Below, piece by piece: positions 22,365 to 29,813 of a stretch of DNA of 64,000 nt (position 1 is its first letter; the number at the start of each line of letters is the position of its first letter). Position numbers and translations under genes: made by a program. Source of the stretch: Actinomycetes bacterium (GTDB lineage Bacteria; Actinomycetota; Acidimicrobiia; Acidimicrobiales; RAAP-2). Location: assembly GCA_021831035.1 (NCBI GenBank), contig JAKBNL010000002.1, forward strand, positions 62,001 through 126,000. The letters are read 5' to 3'. Under the pieces are notes generated by a model. That model was not told the DNA's origin and ran no database searches. It worked only from the letters and a program-made list of their open reading frames with translations.

Positions 22365-23020
22365 AGCGTCCACTCGTCGAAGTGGCGCTCGACCTCGCTG
22401 TGGTCGTACGCCCAGCGCGCGTTGGCCACGAACTCCCCCAGGGCGACCGGGTCGATCTCGCCGGGTGCGCGCTCCACGCCCGCGCGCACGTCGACCCCGA
22501 AGACCGGGTAGCGCTGGACGACGTCGATGACGCTTCGGGGATCGAGTCCGCCCGCGGCGATCACCGGCGTGCGCGGGCTCGAGCGCTCGAGCAGGTCGAG
22601 AGAGGCCTCGAGGGCGGCCGGCTCGTCGAGGTCGGGCACCAGCAGGCAGTCGACGCCCCCCGCGGTGGTGAGCCGCTCGACGTCGAAGGGCACGGCGCGT
22701 AGCAGGTGGTTCACCCGGTCGCTCACGTAGGCCAGGTCCTCCAGCGCCACGGGCCCGTGGAGCTCGACCGCCGCGAGACCCGTGGCGTTGGCCACCTCGA
22801 CGATCCGCTGGGGCAGCTCGTGGTGGAAGGCGCCGACGGCGACCACCCCCTGGGGGAGGCGCTTGACGATGTCGCCCACCGTCGCGACCGGGACCTGGCG
22901 TTCGCTGTAGGAGACGTCGAAGGAGACCGCGTTCGCCCCCAGGGCGACCGCGAAGAGGGCGTCCTCCTCGGTGGTGACCCCCGAGACCTTGACAAAGAGG
23001 CCCTCGGCCGCTAATCGCAT
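22361..23020 (-). CDS. Degenerate phosphoribosylanthranilate isomerase-like protein
   Basis: The 219-residue protein follows the TrpF barrel: KVSGVTTEEDALFAVALGAN at the start, VELHG after strand 4, VIAAGGLDPRSV and GVDVRAGVERAPGEID at the end, matching the phosphate-binding loops. The catalytic cysteine of the KxCGxT motif is Ser13, and the GGTGxxFDW segment with the general-acid region is absent. True PRAI activity is therefore doubtful. No other trp genes are nearby. It may be a barrel recruited for another reaction or a non-catalytic paralogue. A GAGGGGG ribosome-binding site precedes the ATG, and TAGGGT lies about 22 nt upstream. Confidence 0.7.
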   Translation of the reverse strand: MRLAAEGLFVKVSGVTTEEDALFAVALGANAVSFDVSYSERQVPVATVGDIVKRLPQGVVAVGAFHHELPQRIVEVANATGLAAVELHGPVALEDLAYVSDRVNHLLRAVPFDVERLTTAGGVDCLLVPDLDEPAALEASLDLLERSSPRTPVIAAGGLDPRSVIDVVQRYPVFGVDVRAGVERAPGEIDPVALGEFVANARWAYDHSEVERHFDEWTL

Positions 23021-23044
23021 GGTCCGCCCCCTCGACGGCCCACC

Positions 23045-23746
23045 CTACTCAGGGGTGCCGGAGAGCTCGTCGACCTCGCCCAGGGTGACCGCGGCGTAGG
23101 CGCCGGCGGCGAGGGTCCGGTGGGCGACCCCGAGCGCCTCGACGACCCCACCGCGCTCGACCGCGGTCGTCACCCCGCGTGGGCCCTGCGGGCCCCGTCC
23201 GGCCAGCACCGCCTCGATGGCCGCCACGTCGGGGCCGCGCGCCACGACGACGCGCCACGGCACGCGCGCGCCGCGCGCGTCGAGGCGCCCGACCAACTCC
23301 TGGCCGGTGTAGCACCCTTTGGTGAACGACACCGTCGCGTCGAGCACCCGACGGCCCAGTCCGTGCGGGGTGAGTCCGCGCGCGACCTCGGGGCCACCGG
23401 GCCAGCGCGCGGCCACGCGCTCGCCCAGGGTCGCGAACGGCCCCTCGACCGACTCCACGACCTCGAGCGCGCACGCGACGCGCAGCCGGAAGCGCGTCAG
23501 TCGCGCGAGGGTCGTCTCGGCCACGGCGCGCTCGAGCACCAGGGCGAGGTCGCCCCCGCGTCGGGTGACCCACACCGGCGCCACGACCGTGCTGTCGGGC
23601 TGCAGGACGAGGCTCCAGCGGGGCTCGTCGAGCGCGACGACGTCCTGGGTGAGCTGGCCCGAGAGGAAGGACTCGGCCTGCGGGCCGGACGCGACGATCG
23701 CCGACCACGCGAGCGCCGTCGTGGGGGGCTCGGGCGTGACGGTCAC
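23045..23746 (-). CDS. ygfZ: YgfZ/GcvT-like folate-binding protein
   Basis: The 233-residue protein carries the YgfZ signature KGCYTGQE (about residue 150) in a GcvT-like fold. YgfZ proteins act with folate in assembly or repair of certain Fe-S clusters. It is shorter than E. coli YgfZ (326 residues) but in the range of actinobacterial forms. The frame is open about 74 codons upstream; the GTG at 23746 is preferred because TAGCGT ends 7 nt before it and the protein starts normally (MTVTPEPPTTALAW). It diverges from a small gene over a shared -10 sequence. Confidence 0.85.
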   Translation of the reverse strand: MTVTPEPPTTALAWSAIVASGPQAESFLSGQLTQDVVALDEPRWSLVLQPDSTVVAPVWVTRRGGDLALVLERAVAETTLARLTRFRLRVACALEVVESVEGPFATLGERVAARWPGGPEVARGLTPHGLGRRVLDATVSFTKGCYTGQELVGRLDARGARVPWRVVVARGPDVAAIEAVLAGRGPQGPRGVTTAVERGGVVEALGVAHRTLAAGAYAAVTLGEVDELSGTPE

Positions 23747-23750
23747 GACC

Positions 23751-23759
23751 AGTACGCTA
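23751..23759. promoter_or_regulatory. Bidirectional -10 element AGTACGCTA
   Basis: One 9-mer contains a plus-strand TACGCT (23753-23758) and a minus-strand TAGCGT (23759-23754). The minus box lies 7 nt from the ygfZ GTG; the plus box lies 33 nt from the ATG at 23792, which has GAGG in front. The same 9-mer recurs between npdG and fabI at 60417-60425. Confidence 0.45.
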
Positions 23760-23791
23760 GGCGCCGACCGTCCTGACCCGTTCGAGGCCCC

Positions 23792-23980
23792 ATGTCGACC
23801 CAGACCGAGATCAACACGATCGCCTCGACCATGACCGAGGTCGCCGCGCGCATCACCGCACTCGTCGAGCACGACGGTGAGCGCCTCGCGCCCGACGTCT
23901 ACACCGAGCTCGTCGCCGCCGAACGGACCGTCGGCGCGCTCGTGCGCCGGCTCGGGCGCATCGCCCACCGCGTGGCCTAG
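23792..23980 (+). CDS. Small hypothetical protein
   Basis: This 62-residue product (starting MSTQTEINTIASTMTEVAAR) is largely helical and acidic to mid-length, then basic at the end (LVRRLGRIAHRVA). I recognise no family. Support comes from a -10 box (TACGCT) about 33 nt upstream, GAGG 5 nt before the ATG, codon use like its neighbours, and the fact that it fills the space between divergent ygfZ and mshD. It could be a small regulatory or structural protein; nothing specific can be claimed. Confidence 0.55.
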   Translation: MSTQTEINTIASTMTEVAARITALVEHDGERLAPDVYTELVAAERTVGALVRRLGRIAHRVA

Positions 23981-23994
23981 CGCCGCGTTCCCGG

Positions 23995-24000
23995 TAGGGT
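23995..24000 (+). promoter_or_regulatory. -10 box of mshD (leaderless promoter)
   Basis: TAGGGT ends exactly 6 nt before the GTG at 24007, with no ribosome-binding site. Confidence 0.55.
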
Positions 24001-24006
24001 TCGCCC

Positions 24007-24849
24007 GTGTCGATCGCCTGGCGGTGTGTCCCCGCCCTGACCCCGCCGGAGCGACTCGCGGTGCTGAGCCTGCTCGACCGCACCGAGGCCGAGCTCGGCC
24101 GCGAGGCGATCGACGAGGGCCGGCGCCGGGCCGTGGTGCACGGACGACGCACCGAGCACTGGCTCGCCCACGACGCCGCCCTGGTGGGCTACGCGTCGGC
24201 CACGCCCGGCGCCCACACCACCGTCGAGATGTGCGGCGGGGGGGTCGACCCCGCCCTCCTAGCGGCCCTGAGCGAGCGCCACCGCGTGATCGATTGGTGG
24301 ACCCGCGATCGCGCCGAAGCCCCCCTGGGCGGAGCCGCCGTGCGCATGCTCCAGCTCCTGCGCGTCCGCCTGCCCGTCGCGGTCGACCCCATCCCCGAGG
24401 GCGCCGTGCTGCGCACCTTCGAGCCCGCCCGCGACGCCACCGCGTGGCTGGCCCAGAACAACGCGGCCTTCGCCGACCACCCCGAACAGGGGGCGTGGGA
24501 CGAGGCCGACCTGGCCGAGCGCATGGCCGAGCCCTGGTTCGACCCCTCGGGCTTCCTCGTGCTCGAGATCGACGGCCGGGTGGCGGCGTCGTGCTGGACC
24601 AAGGTGCACGAGCTGCACCCCGACCGCTTCGGCGAGATCTACGTGATCTCGGTGGACCCGGCCGTCCAGGGTCGGGGCCTCGGCCGGCTGATGGTCACCC
24701 AGGGCCTACAGGTCCTCGCCCGACGCAACGTCGCCTCCGCGGTGCTCTTCGTGGACGAGTCCAATGAGCCGGCACGACGTCTCTACGCCTCGCTCGGCTT
24801 CGTCCTCGAGCGCGAGGACCTCCTCGTGCGCTTCGCCGGTGCGGCCTAG
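24007..24849 (+). CDS. mshD: Mycothiol synthase-like tandem GNAT acetyltransferase
   Basis: MshD acetylates the cysteinyl amine in the last step of mycothiol synthesis. The 280 residues contain two GNAT-like halves. The C-terminal half carries features typical of MshD: NNAAFADHPEQG, WFDPSGFLVLE, SCWTKVHELHPDRFGEIYV, the acetyl-CoA loop QGRGLG and YASLGF. MshD is usually about 300-315 residues, so this is slightly short, and the N-terminal half is diverged. mshC lies 34 kb away in the same window, which supports the assignment. The stop overlaps the VIT1-type gene by CTAG. Confidence 0.85.
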   Translation: MSIAWRCVPALTPPERLAVLSLLDRTEAELGREAIDEGRRRAVVHGRRTEHWLAHDAALVGYASATPGAHTTVEMCGGGVDPALLAALSERHRVIDWWTRDRAEAPLGGAAVRMLQLLRVRLPVAVDPIPEGAVLRTFEPARDATAWLAQNNAAFADHPEQGAWDEADLAERMAEPWFDPSGFLVLEIDGRVAASCWTKVHELHPDRFGEIYVISVDPAVQGRGLGRLMVTQGLQVLARRNVASAVLFVDESNEPARRLYASLGFVLEREDLLVRFAGAA

Positions 24850-25541
24850 CCCACGCCGACCAGGTGGCCGATCCCGTACGTGACGGCCGCCGAGAGGCCC
24901 GTGATGAGCAGCATCCTCCCCGCGGCGTAGCCGAGCCCGCGCCGCGTGAAGTGACCGACCCCGGCCCCCACGGCCGCGGTGACGACCGCGGTCAGCCCGA
25001 CCGACCACCACACCTCCTGGCCCGAGGAGGTCACGAGCCACGGCACCAGGGGGACGAGGGCGCCGAGGGAAAAGAGCAGGAACGACGACAGCGCCGCCGT
25101 CCAGGGCGCCCCGATGGCGCTCGGGTCGACCCCGAGCTCCTCGCGGGTGTGGGTGCGCAGGGCGAGCTCGGGGTCGCGCATGAGATCCGTGCTCAGCCGC
25201 TCGGCCAGCTCCTCGCTGATGCCCTGGTCGACGAAGGTCTGACGCAGCTCGACCCGCTCCTCCTCGGGCGAGGTGGCGAGCGCCCGGCGCTCCACCTCGA
25301 TCTCGTAGAGCAGCAGTTCGCGCTGGGAGCGCACCGAGAGGTACTCACCGCTGCCCATCGAGAAGGCCCCGGCGACCAGTCCCGCGAGCCCCGCCAGGCG
25401 CACGACGTCGTGACCCGGGTTCGCCCCGGCGAACCCCAGGATCAACGAGACGTTGGTGACGAGGCCGTCGGCCAGTCCGAAGAGCGCCGCACGGAACCCT
25501 CCGTTGGCGACCTGACGGTGGTGGGGCTCCACGGTGGACAC
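24846..25541 (-). CDS. VIT1/CCC1-family transporter
   Basis: The 231-residue membrane protein begins with the family signature (GFRAALFGLADGLVTNVSLI), followed by LAGLAGLVAGAFSMGSGEYLS, a cytoplasmic helical segment (ERRALATSPEEERVELRQTF) and three C-terminal hydrophobic segments. VIT1/CCC1 proteins export or sequester Fe2+ or Mn2+. The glutamate-rich cytoplasmic segment that binds metal in plant VIT1 is present in outline. The GTG lies 6 nt after TAGACT. The gene diverges from maoC and converges on mshD. Confidence 0.85.
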   Translation of the reverse strand: MSTVEPHHRQVANGGFRAALFGLADGLVTNVSLILGFAGANPGHDVVRLAGLAGLVAGAFSMGSGEYLSVRSQRELLLYEIEVERRALATSPEEERVELRQTFVDQGISEELAERLSTDLMRDPELALRTHTREELGVDPSAIGAPWTAALSSFLLFSLGALVPLVPWLVTSSGQEVWWSVGLTAVVTAAVGAGVGHFTRRGLGYAAGRMLLITGLSAAVTYGIGHLVGVG

Positions 25542-25547
25542 GCGACG

Positions 25548-25553
25548 AGTCTA
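25548..25553 (-). promoter_or_regulatory. -10 box of the VIT1-type gene (leaderless promoter)
   Basis: TAGACT on the minus strand ends 6 nt before the GTG at 25541. Confidence 0.55.
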
Positions 25554-25581
25554 GGGACCCGGGCCCACCCCGCCCGACCGG

Positions 25582-25587
25582 TAGTCT
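25582..25587 (+). promoter_or_regulatory. Putative -10 box of the maoC-menG-menF unit
   Basis: TAGTCT ends 9 nt before the maoC ATG at 25597. No ribosome-binding site is visible, so a very short leader or a leaderless message is likely. Confidence 0.45.
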
Positions 25588-25596
25588 GGCCCCGAC

Positions 25597-26052
25597 ATGG
25601 CCGCGACGACCATCCCCCTCGACGAGCTGGCCGCCCACGTCGGTGAGCACCTCGGCTACTCCGACTACCGGGCGGTGACCCAAGAGCAGGTCGACCGCTT
25701 CGCCGACGCCACGGGCGATCACCAGTGGATCCACGTCGACCCCGAGCGCGCCGCGAGTGGGCCCTTCGGCGGGACTATCGCCCACGGCTACCTCACCCTC
25801 TCGCTCATCCCGGTCCTGGTGGGCTCGCTCCTGCGCGTCGGGGGCGTCTCGATGGGGGTCAACTACGGCTCGAACCGGGTGCGCTTCACCTCCCCGGTGC
25901 GCGTGGGCGCCGAGGTGCGCGCCGGCGCGACCCTGGCGTCGGTGGAGGAGGTTCCCGGTGGCGTCCAGGTCGCCCTGGAGGTGACCGTCGAGGTGCGCGG
26001 CGCAGAGAAGCCGGCCTGCGTCGCCCAGACCCTGACCCGCTTCTACCGCTGA
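25597..26052 (+). CDS. MaoC-family (R)-specific enoyl hydratase-like protein
   Basis: The 151-residue protein has the hot-dog fold hydratase motif: FADATGDHQWIHVDPERA followed by GTIAHGYLTLSLIP, with the catalytic Asp/His pair intact. Such proteins hydrate trans-2-enoyl-CoA or related thioesters. It is directly followed by menG (1-nt gap) and menF, so it heads a three-gene unit with two menaquinone genes. Whether it takes part in menaquinone side-path chemistry or fatty-acid metabolism cannot be told from sequence. Confidence 0.87.
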   Translation: MAATTIPLDELAAHVGEHLGYSDYRAVTQEQVDRFADATGDHQWIHVDPERAASGPFGGTIAHGYLTLSLIPVLVGSLLRVGGVSMGVNYGSNRVRFTSPVRVGAEVRAGATLASVEEVPGGVQVALEVTVEVRGAEKPACVAQTLTRFYR

Positions 26053-26053
26053 C

Positions 26054-26740
26054 GTGACGACGCTGCCCCAGGGCGACGCCAAGACGCGCCAGGTGCGCAC
26101 GATGTTCGACGCGATCGCGGGGCGCTACGAACTGGTGAACCGGCTGATGACCTTCGGGCTCGACGCGCGCTGGCGACGCCGCGTCGTCGCCGACCTGCGC
26201 CTGGCCCGCGGCAGCGTCGTGCTCGACGTGGCGGCCGGGACGGGCGACCTCAGCCGCGAGCTGTCCCGACAGGGCCTGCGCCCGATCGCCACCGACCTCA
26301 GCTACAACATGCTCGCCCACGCCCACGGTGTCGCCGATCGCGTCCAGGCCGACGCCCTCACCCTCCCCTTCGCCACCGCGAGCGTGGACGGGGCGACCTG
26401 CGGGTACGCGCTGCGCAACTTCACCGACCTCGCCGGCACCCTGGCCGAGATCGGCCGCGTGGTGCGACCGGGGGGTCGCGTCTCGATCCTCGAGGTGGCC
26501 GAGCCGCGCCGGGGGCTGTGGCGGGCGGGCTTTCGCCTCTGGTTCCGCCGGATCGTGCCCGTCCTGGGCGGCCTGCTCTCGGACCGCCAGGCCTACCGCT
26601 ATCTCCCGGCCTCGACGGCGTACCTGCCCGACGCCGCCGCGATCGCCGCCCTCTTGCGCGACGGGGGCTTCTCGACCGTGAACCACCGGGTGATCCTGGG
26701 CGGGCTCAGCCAGCAGTTCGTGGCCACGAGGCGCGCGTGA
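26054..26740 (+). CDS. menG: Demethylmenaquinone methyltransferase
   Basis: This 228-residue class I methyltransferase of the UbiE/MenG family adds the ring methyl group in the last step of menaquinone synthesis. The family box FDAIAGRYELVNRLMTFGLD is near the N-terminus, followed by the SAM loop VLDVAAGTGDLS, then GYALRNFTD and the EVAEPRRGLWR segment. The GTG start lies one nucleotide past the maoC stop, and its TGA overlaps the menF GTG. Lack of ubiquinone genes and the menF neighbour make menaquinone the likely substrate class. Confidence 0.92.
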   Translation: MTTLPQGDAKTRQVRTMFDAIAGRYELVNRLMTFGLDARWRRRVVADLRLARGSVVLDVAAGTGDLSRELSRQGLRPIATDLSYNMLAHAHGVADRVQADALTLPFATASVDGATCGYALRNFTDLAGTLAEIGRVVRPGGRVSILEVAEPRRGLWRAGFRLWFRRIVPVLGGLLSDRQAYRYLPASTAYLPDAAAIAALLRDGGFSTVNHRVILGGLSQQFVATRRA

Positions 26741-27969
26741 GGCTCGTCCGGCGCGAGGTCGCGCCCTTCGCGCCCGAGCGGGTGCGGACCCTGGCCGCGC
26801 GCGCGGGGTGGCTCGTCGAGTCGCCCGAGGCGCTGCGCGCGGGGTTCGGCCGTCGGCTCCTCGCCGTGCACCTCGAGCGCGGCCTCACCGGGGCTTCCGG
26901 CACCCCGGCGGCTCTCACCGCGGTCGAACTCTCCGGCGACGACGGGCCGAGCGGCAGCGGGGTCGTGGCCTTCGCGACGCTCCCCTTCGACCGCGCCCAG
27001 CCGGGCCAGCTCGACCTGCCCGAGTACGTGCTCACCCAGACCGCCGAGGGACGGGCCTTCCTCACGGCGCCCGAGGGGAGTCCCGACCCCCACGCCCTCA
27101 TCGAGTCGGTCGAGGCCCCCACCCAGGGGCTCCAGGCTCCCGTCGAGCTCGAGCTGCGTCCCACCCCCGAGGGCTACGCCCGCCTGGTGGCCCGGGCCGT
27201 GGAGGAGCTGCGCACCAAGGAGCTCGACAAGGTGGTGCTCGCCCGCGCGGTGCGCGGCGCGGTCGGCTCGACGATCGACCCGGGCGCGCTGGTCGCGCGG
27301 CTGCGCCACCGCGAGGCGGTGAGCACGCTCTACAGCCTGCCGACGCCCGAGCGTCGACGCTTCGTCGGGGCGAGCCCCGAACTGCTGGCGCGCCGGCGCG
27401 GCACCGAGGTGCGCTGCCACCCCCTGGCCGGCACGATCGCCCTGCCCTCCGACGGGGCGGCCGAGGGCTACGGCGAGTGGCTCTTGCACAGCGCGAAGAA
27501 CCTCCACGAGCACGCGGTCGTCGTCGACGAGATCGTCGCGCGCCTCGCCGAGGTCTGCGACGACGTCGACGCCGACCCCGCGCCGTCGATCGTCGCCCTC
27601 GGCTCGGTGGCCCACCTCGGGAGCTGGATCGTGGCCCGCGGCAACCCGGCGCCCGACGCCCTGGACGTCGCGCGCCTCTTGCACCCCACGGCGGCCGTCG
27701 GGGGCCGTCCCCGTGACGAGGCCCTCGCGACCCTCGCCCGCCTCGAGCGCCACGACCGGGGCCACTTCGCCGGGCCGCTCGGCTGGCTCGACCGCGAGGG
27801 CGACGGTGAGTGGTGGCTAGGGCTGCGCGGGGTCGTGCTCGACGGCGCCCAGTTCGAGGCGTGGGCCGGCGCGGGCATCGTCCCCGAGTCCGACCCCATC
27901 GCCGAGCGCGAGGAGACGGCCAACAAGCTCGCCGTCGTGCTGTCGGCGTTGCTCAGCGAGAGCGTCTGA
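26737..27969 (+). CDS. menF: Isochorismate synthase
   Basis: The 410-residue chorismate-binding enzyme has the C-terminal fold seen in MenF/EntC: LDKVVLARAVRG, FVGASPELLARRRG, CHPLAGTIALPSDG (with the TI variant of the AGT motif), SAKNLHEHAVVVDEI and the terminal GAGIVPESDP. It converts chorismate to isochorismate for menaquinone. The GTG at 26737 overlaps the menG stop (GTGA). The first 100 residues are poorly conserved, as is usual. The 3' end overlaps the convergent Dpm1-like gene by 17 bp. Confidence 0.9.
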   Translation: MRLVRREVAPFAPERVRTLAARAGWLVESPEALRAGFGRRLLAVHLERGLTGASGTPAALTAVELSGDDGPSGSGVVAFATLPFDRAQPGQLDLPEYVLTQTAEGRAFLTAPEGSPDPHALIESVEAPTQGLQAPVELELRPTPEGYARLVARAVEELRTKELDKVVLARAVRGAVGSTIDPGALVARLRHREAVSTLYSLPTPERRRFVGASPELLARRRGTEVRCHPLAGTIALPSDGAAEGYGEWLLHSAKNLHEHAVVVDEIVARLAEVCDDVDADPAPSIVALGSVAHLGSWIVARGNPAPDALDVARLLHPTAAVGGRPRDEALATLARLERHDRGHFAGPLGWLDREGDGEWWLGLRGVVLDGAQFEAWAGAGIVPESDPIAEREETANKLAVVLSALLSESV

Positions 27970-28678
27970 GCAGGCGCAGCGGTCGCTCCAGGGCCCACAG
28001 GGTCACCAGTCCGAGCGCCTCGACGACGATCCCGAAGGACATCTTGGACTCGCCGCGCTCGCGGTCGCTGAACGAGATCGGCACCTCGGCGACGCGCAGC
28101 CCCCCGCGCCGGGCGCGGTGGGTCATCTCGATCTGGAAGCCGTAGCCCTCGGCCCGCACGCTGGAGAAGCCGATCGTCTCGAGGGCGTGGCGCGAGTACA
28201 CGCGGTACCCCGAGGTCGAGTCGGCCACGCCGAGCCCCAGCATCGCCGAGGCGTAGATGTTGCCCCCACGCGACAGCAGCCGCCGGGACCAGGTCCAGTT
28301 GGGGATCCGTCCGCCGGGCACGTAGCGCGAGCCGATCACCACGTCGTGGTCGCTCGCCGCGTCGAGCAGGTCCGGCAGCGCCTTGGGGTCGTGGGAGAAG
28401 TCGCAGTCGATCTCCACGAAGTGGTCGTAGCCGTGGGCGATGCCCCAGGCGAACCCCGCCCGGTACGCGTGGCCCAGTCCGCCCTTGTCGGCGCGGGCCA
28501 GCACGTGGATCCGGCCCAGCTCCTCGGCCAGCTCCCGGGCCAGCGCGGCGGTCCCGTCGGGGCTGTTGTCGTCGACCACCAGCACGTCCACCTCGGGCAC
28601 CACGGCGCGCAGGGTGCGCAGCATCTCGCCCACGTTCAAGATCTCGTTGTAGGTGGGCAGCACCACCAGCGTGGGCAC
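27953..28678 (-). CDS. Polyprenol-phosphate mannose synthase-like GT2
   Basis: This 241-residue GT2 enzyme has VVLPTYNEILN, the DDNSPDGTAALA loop, an HYDHFVEIDCDFSHDP-type DxD region (EIDCDFSHDP), SRYVPGG, and a C-terminal basic end. It resembles dolichol/polyprenol-phosphate mannose synthase (Dpm1/Ppm1), which supplies mannose for lipoglycans. It has no C-terminal membrane domain, unlike the fused mycobacterial Ppm1. The GTG is 6 nt after TAGACT. It diverges from a flippase-like gene over a palindromic promoter. Confidence 0.87.
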   Translation of the reverse strand: MPTLVVLPTYNEILNVGEMLRTLRAVVPEVDVLVVDDNSPDGTAALARELAEELGRIHVLARADKGGLGHAYRAGFAWGIAHGYDHFVEIDCDFSHDPKALPDLLDAASDHDVVIGSRYVPGGRIPNWTWSRRLLSRGGNIYASAMLGLGVADSTSGYRVYSRHALETIGFSSVRAEGYGFQIEMTHRARRGGLRVAEVPISFSDRERGESKMSFGIVVEALGLVTLWALERPLRLLRRSR

Positions 28679-28681
28679 CCG

Positions 28682-28709
28682 GCGAGTCTAGGGTGTCCCC
28701 TAGACTCGC
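28682..28709. promoter_or_regulatory. Palindromic divergent promoter between the Dpm1-like and flippase-like genes
   Basis: A perfect 12-bp inverted repeat, GCGAGTCTAGGG and CCCTAGACTCGC, surrounds the spacer TGTC. Each arm contains a TAGACT -10 box in opposite orientation (minus 28690-28685; plus 28701-28706). The minus box ends 6 nt before the GTG at 28678. The plus box is 45 nt before the ATG at 28752, which has GGAGA in front. The symmetry makes it either a true bidirectional promoter or an operator covering both -10 boxes. Confidence 0.6.
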
Positions 28710-28751
28710 TCCGGTCCGCTCCCGCGGGGGCCGGGCGCCTGGAGACGAGCT

Positions 28752-29813
28752 ATGCCCGAGGCTGCGACCCCCCGACTACGCCTGCCGCGCGAGATCCGTC
28801 TCGTCCTGAGCCTGGGGCTGCTGATCTTCGTTGCCGAGTACCTCGTCCTGCCCCAGTTCGCCTCGGCCCGCCAGTCGCTCCACCTCCTGCGCAGCGTCAA
28901 CCCGCTGCTGGTGGTGGTGGCCGTGGTGCTCGAGGCGGCGGCCCTCATGTGCTACGTGGAGCTCACGCGCACGGTGCTGTTCCCCTTCGCCCCCGGCCAC
29001 TACGACACCCTGCGGGTCAACCTGGCCGGCCTCGCCATCGGCCACGTGGTTCCCGGAGGCACGGCGCCGGCGGGCGCCCTGGCCTACCGCATGTTCAACG
29101 CCTTCGGCGTGCCCAAGGACGCCAACGCCTTCGCCCTGGCCGCCCAGGGGGCCGGCTCGGCCGTGGTGCTCAACCTGATCTTCTGGATGGCCCTGGTGGT
29201 CTCGATCCCGCTCAACGGGTTCAACCCCCTCTACGGCTTCGCGGCCCTGGCGGGGGTCTTCCTCCTGCTCGCCTTCTTCGGCACGATCGTCATGATCACC
29301 CGCGGTCAGCGGCGCGCCGACTCCTGGCTGCGGGCCGTCGCCCGGCGGGTCCCGCGGGTCAACCCCGACCGGATCTCCTCGATCCTGGCGCGCGTGGCCG
29401 AGCGCATCACCCTGCTCATCGCCAACCGCCGCAAGCTCTGGTGGGCCTTCACCTGGGCCGCCCTGAACTGGCTGCTCGACGCGGCCTGCCTGTGGGTCTT
29501 CCTCTGGGCCTTCGGCTCGGTCCTCTCGCCGGTCGACCTGCTGGTCGCCTACGGGCTCGCCAACGTGCTGGCCGTCATCCCGATCACCCCGGCCGGGCTC
29601 GGGGTCGTCGAGGGTGTCCTCATCGCCACCGTCGTCGGCTTCGGCGTCCCCCACGGCCAGGCGATCCTCGCCGTCTTGGCCTACCGGCTCATCAACTTCT
29701 GGCTGCCCATCCCCGTCGGCGGTCTCGCCTACCTCTCCCTGCAGTGGCGCAAGGACCGCCGCGGCGCTACGCCGGGGAGTACGACCGGGCCCGGTCCAGC
29801 GCCCGGCGTTTGA
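28752..29813 (+). CDS. Flippase-like membrane protein (LPG-synthase TM domain, UPF0104)
   Basis: The 353-residue protein has about eight hydrophobic segments and the family features of UPF0104/AglD-type membrane proteins: GLAIGHVVPGGTAPAGALAY and the C-terminal NVLAVIPITPAGLGVVEGVL. Relatives are the transmembrane part of lysyl-PG synthases and proteins thought to flip lipid-linked sugars. Divergent expression with a polyprenol-phosphate mannose synthase suggests a role in mannolipid export, which is an inference from position. The 3' end overlaps ppk by 47 bp in the antisense direction. Confidence 0.82.
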   Translation: MPEAATPRLRLPREIRLVLSLGLLIFVAEYLVLPQFASARQSLHLLRSVNPLLVVVAVVLEAAALMCYVELTRTVLFPFAPGHYDTLRVNLAGLAIGHVVPGGTAPAGALAYRMFNAFGVPKDANAFALAAQGAGSAVVLNLIFWMALVVSIPLNGFNPLYGFAALAGVFLLLAFFGTIVMITRGQRRADSWLRAVARRVPRVNPDRISSILARVAERITLLIANRRKLWWAFTWAALNWLLDAACLWVFLWAFGSVLSPVDLLVAYGLANVLAVIPITPAGLGVVEGVLIATVVGFGVPHGQAILAVLAYRLINFWLPIPVGGLAYLSLQWRKDRRGATPGSTTGPGPAPGV

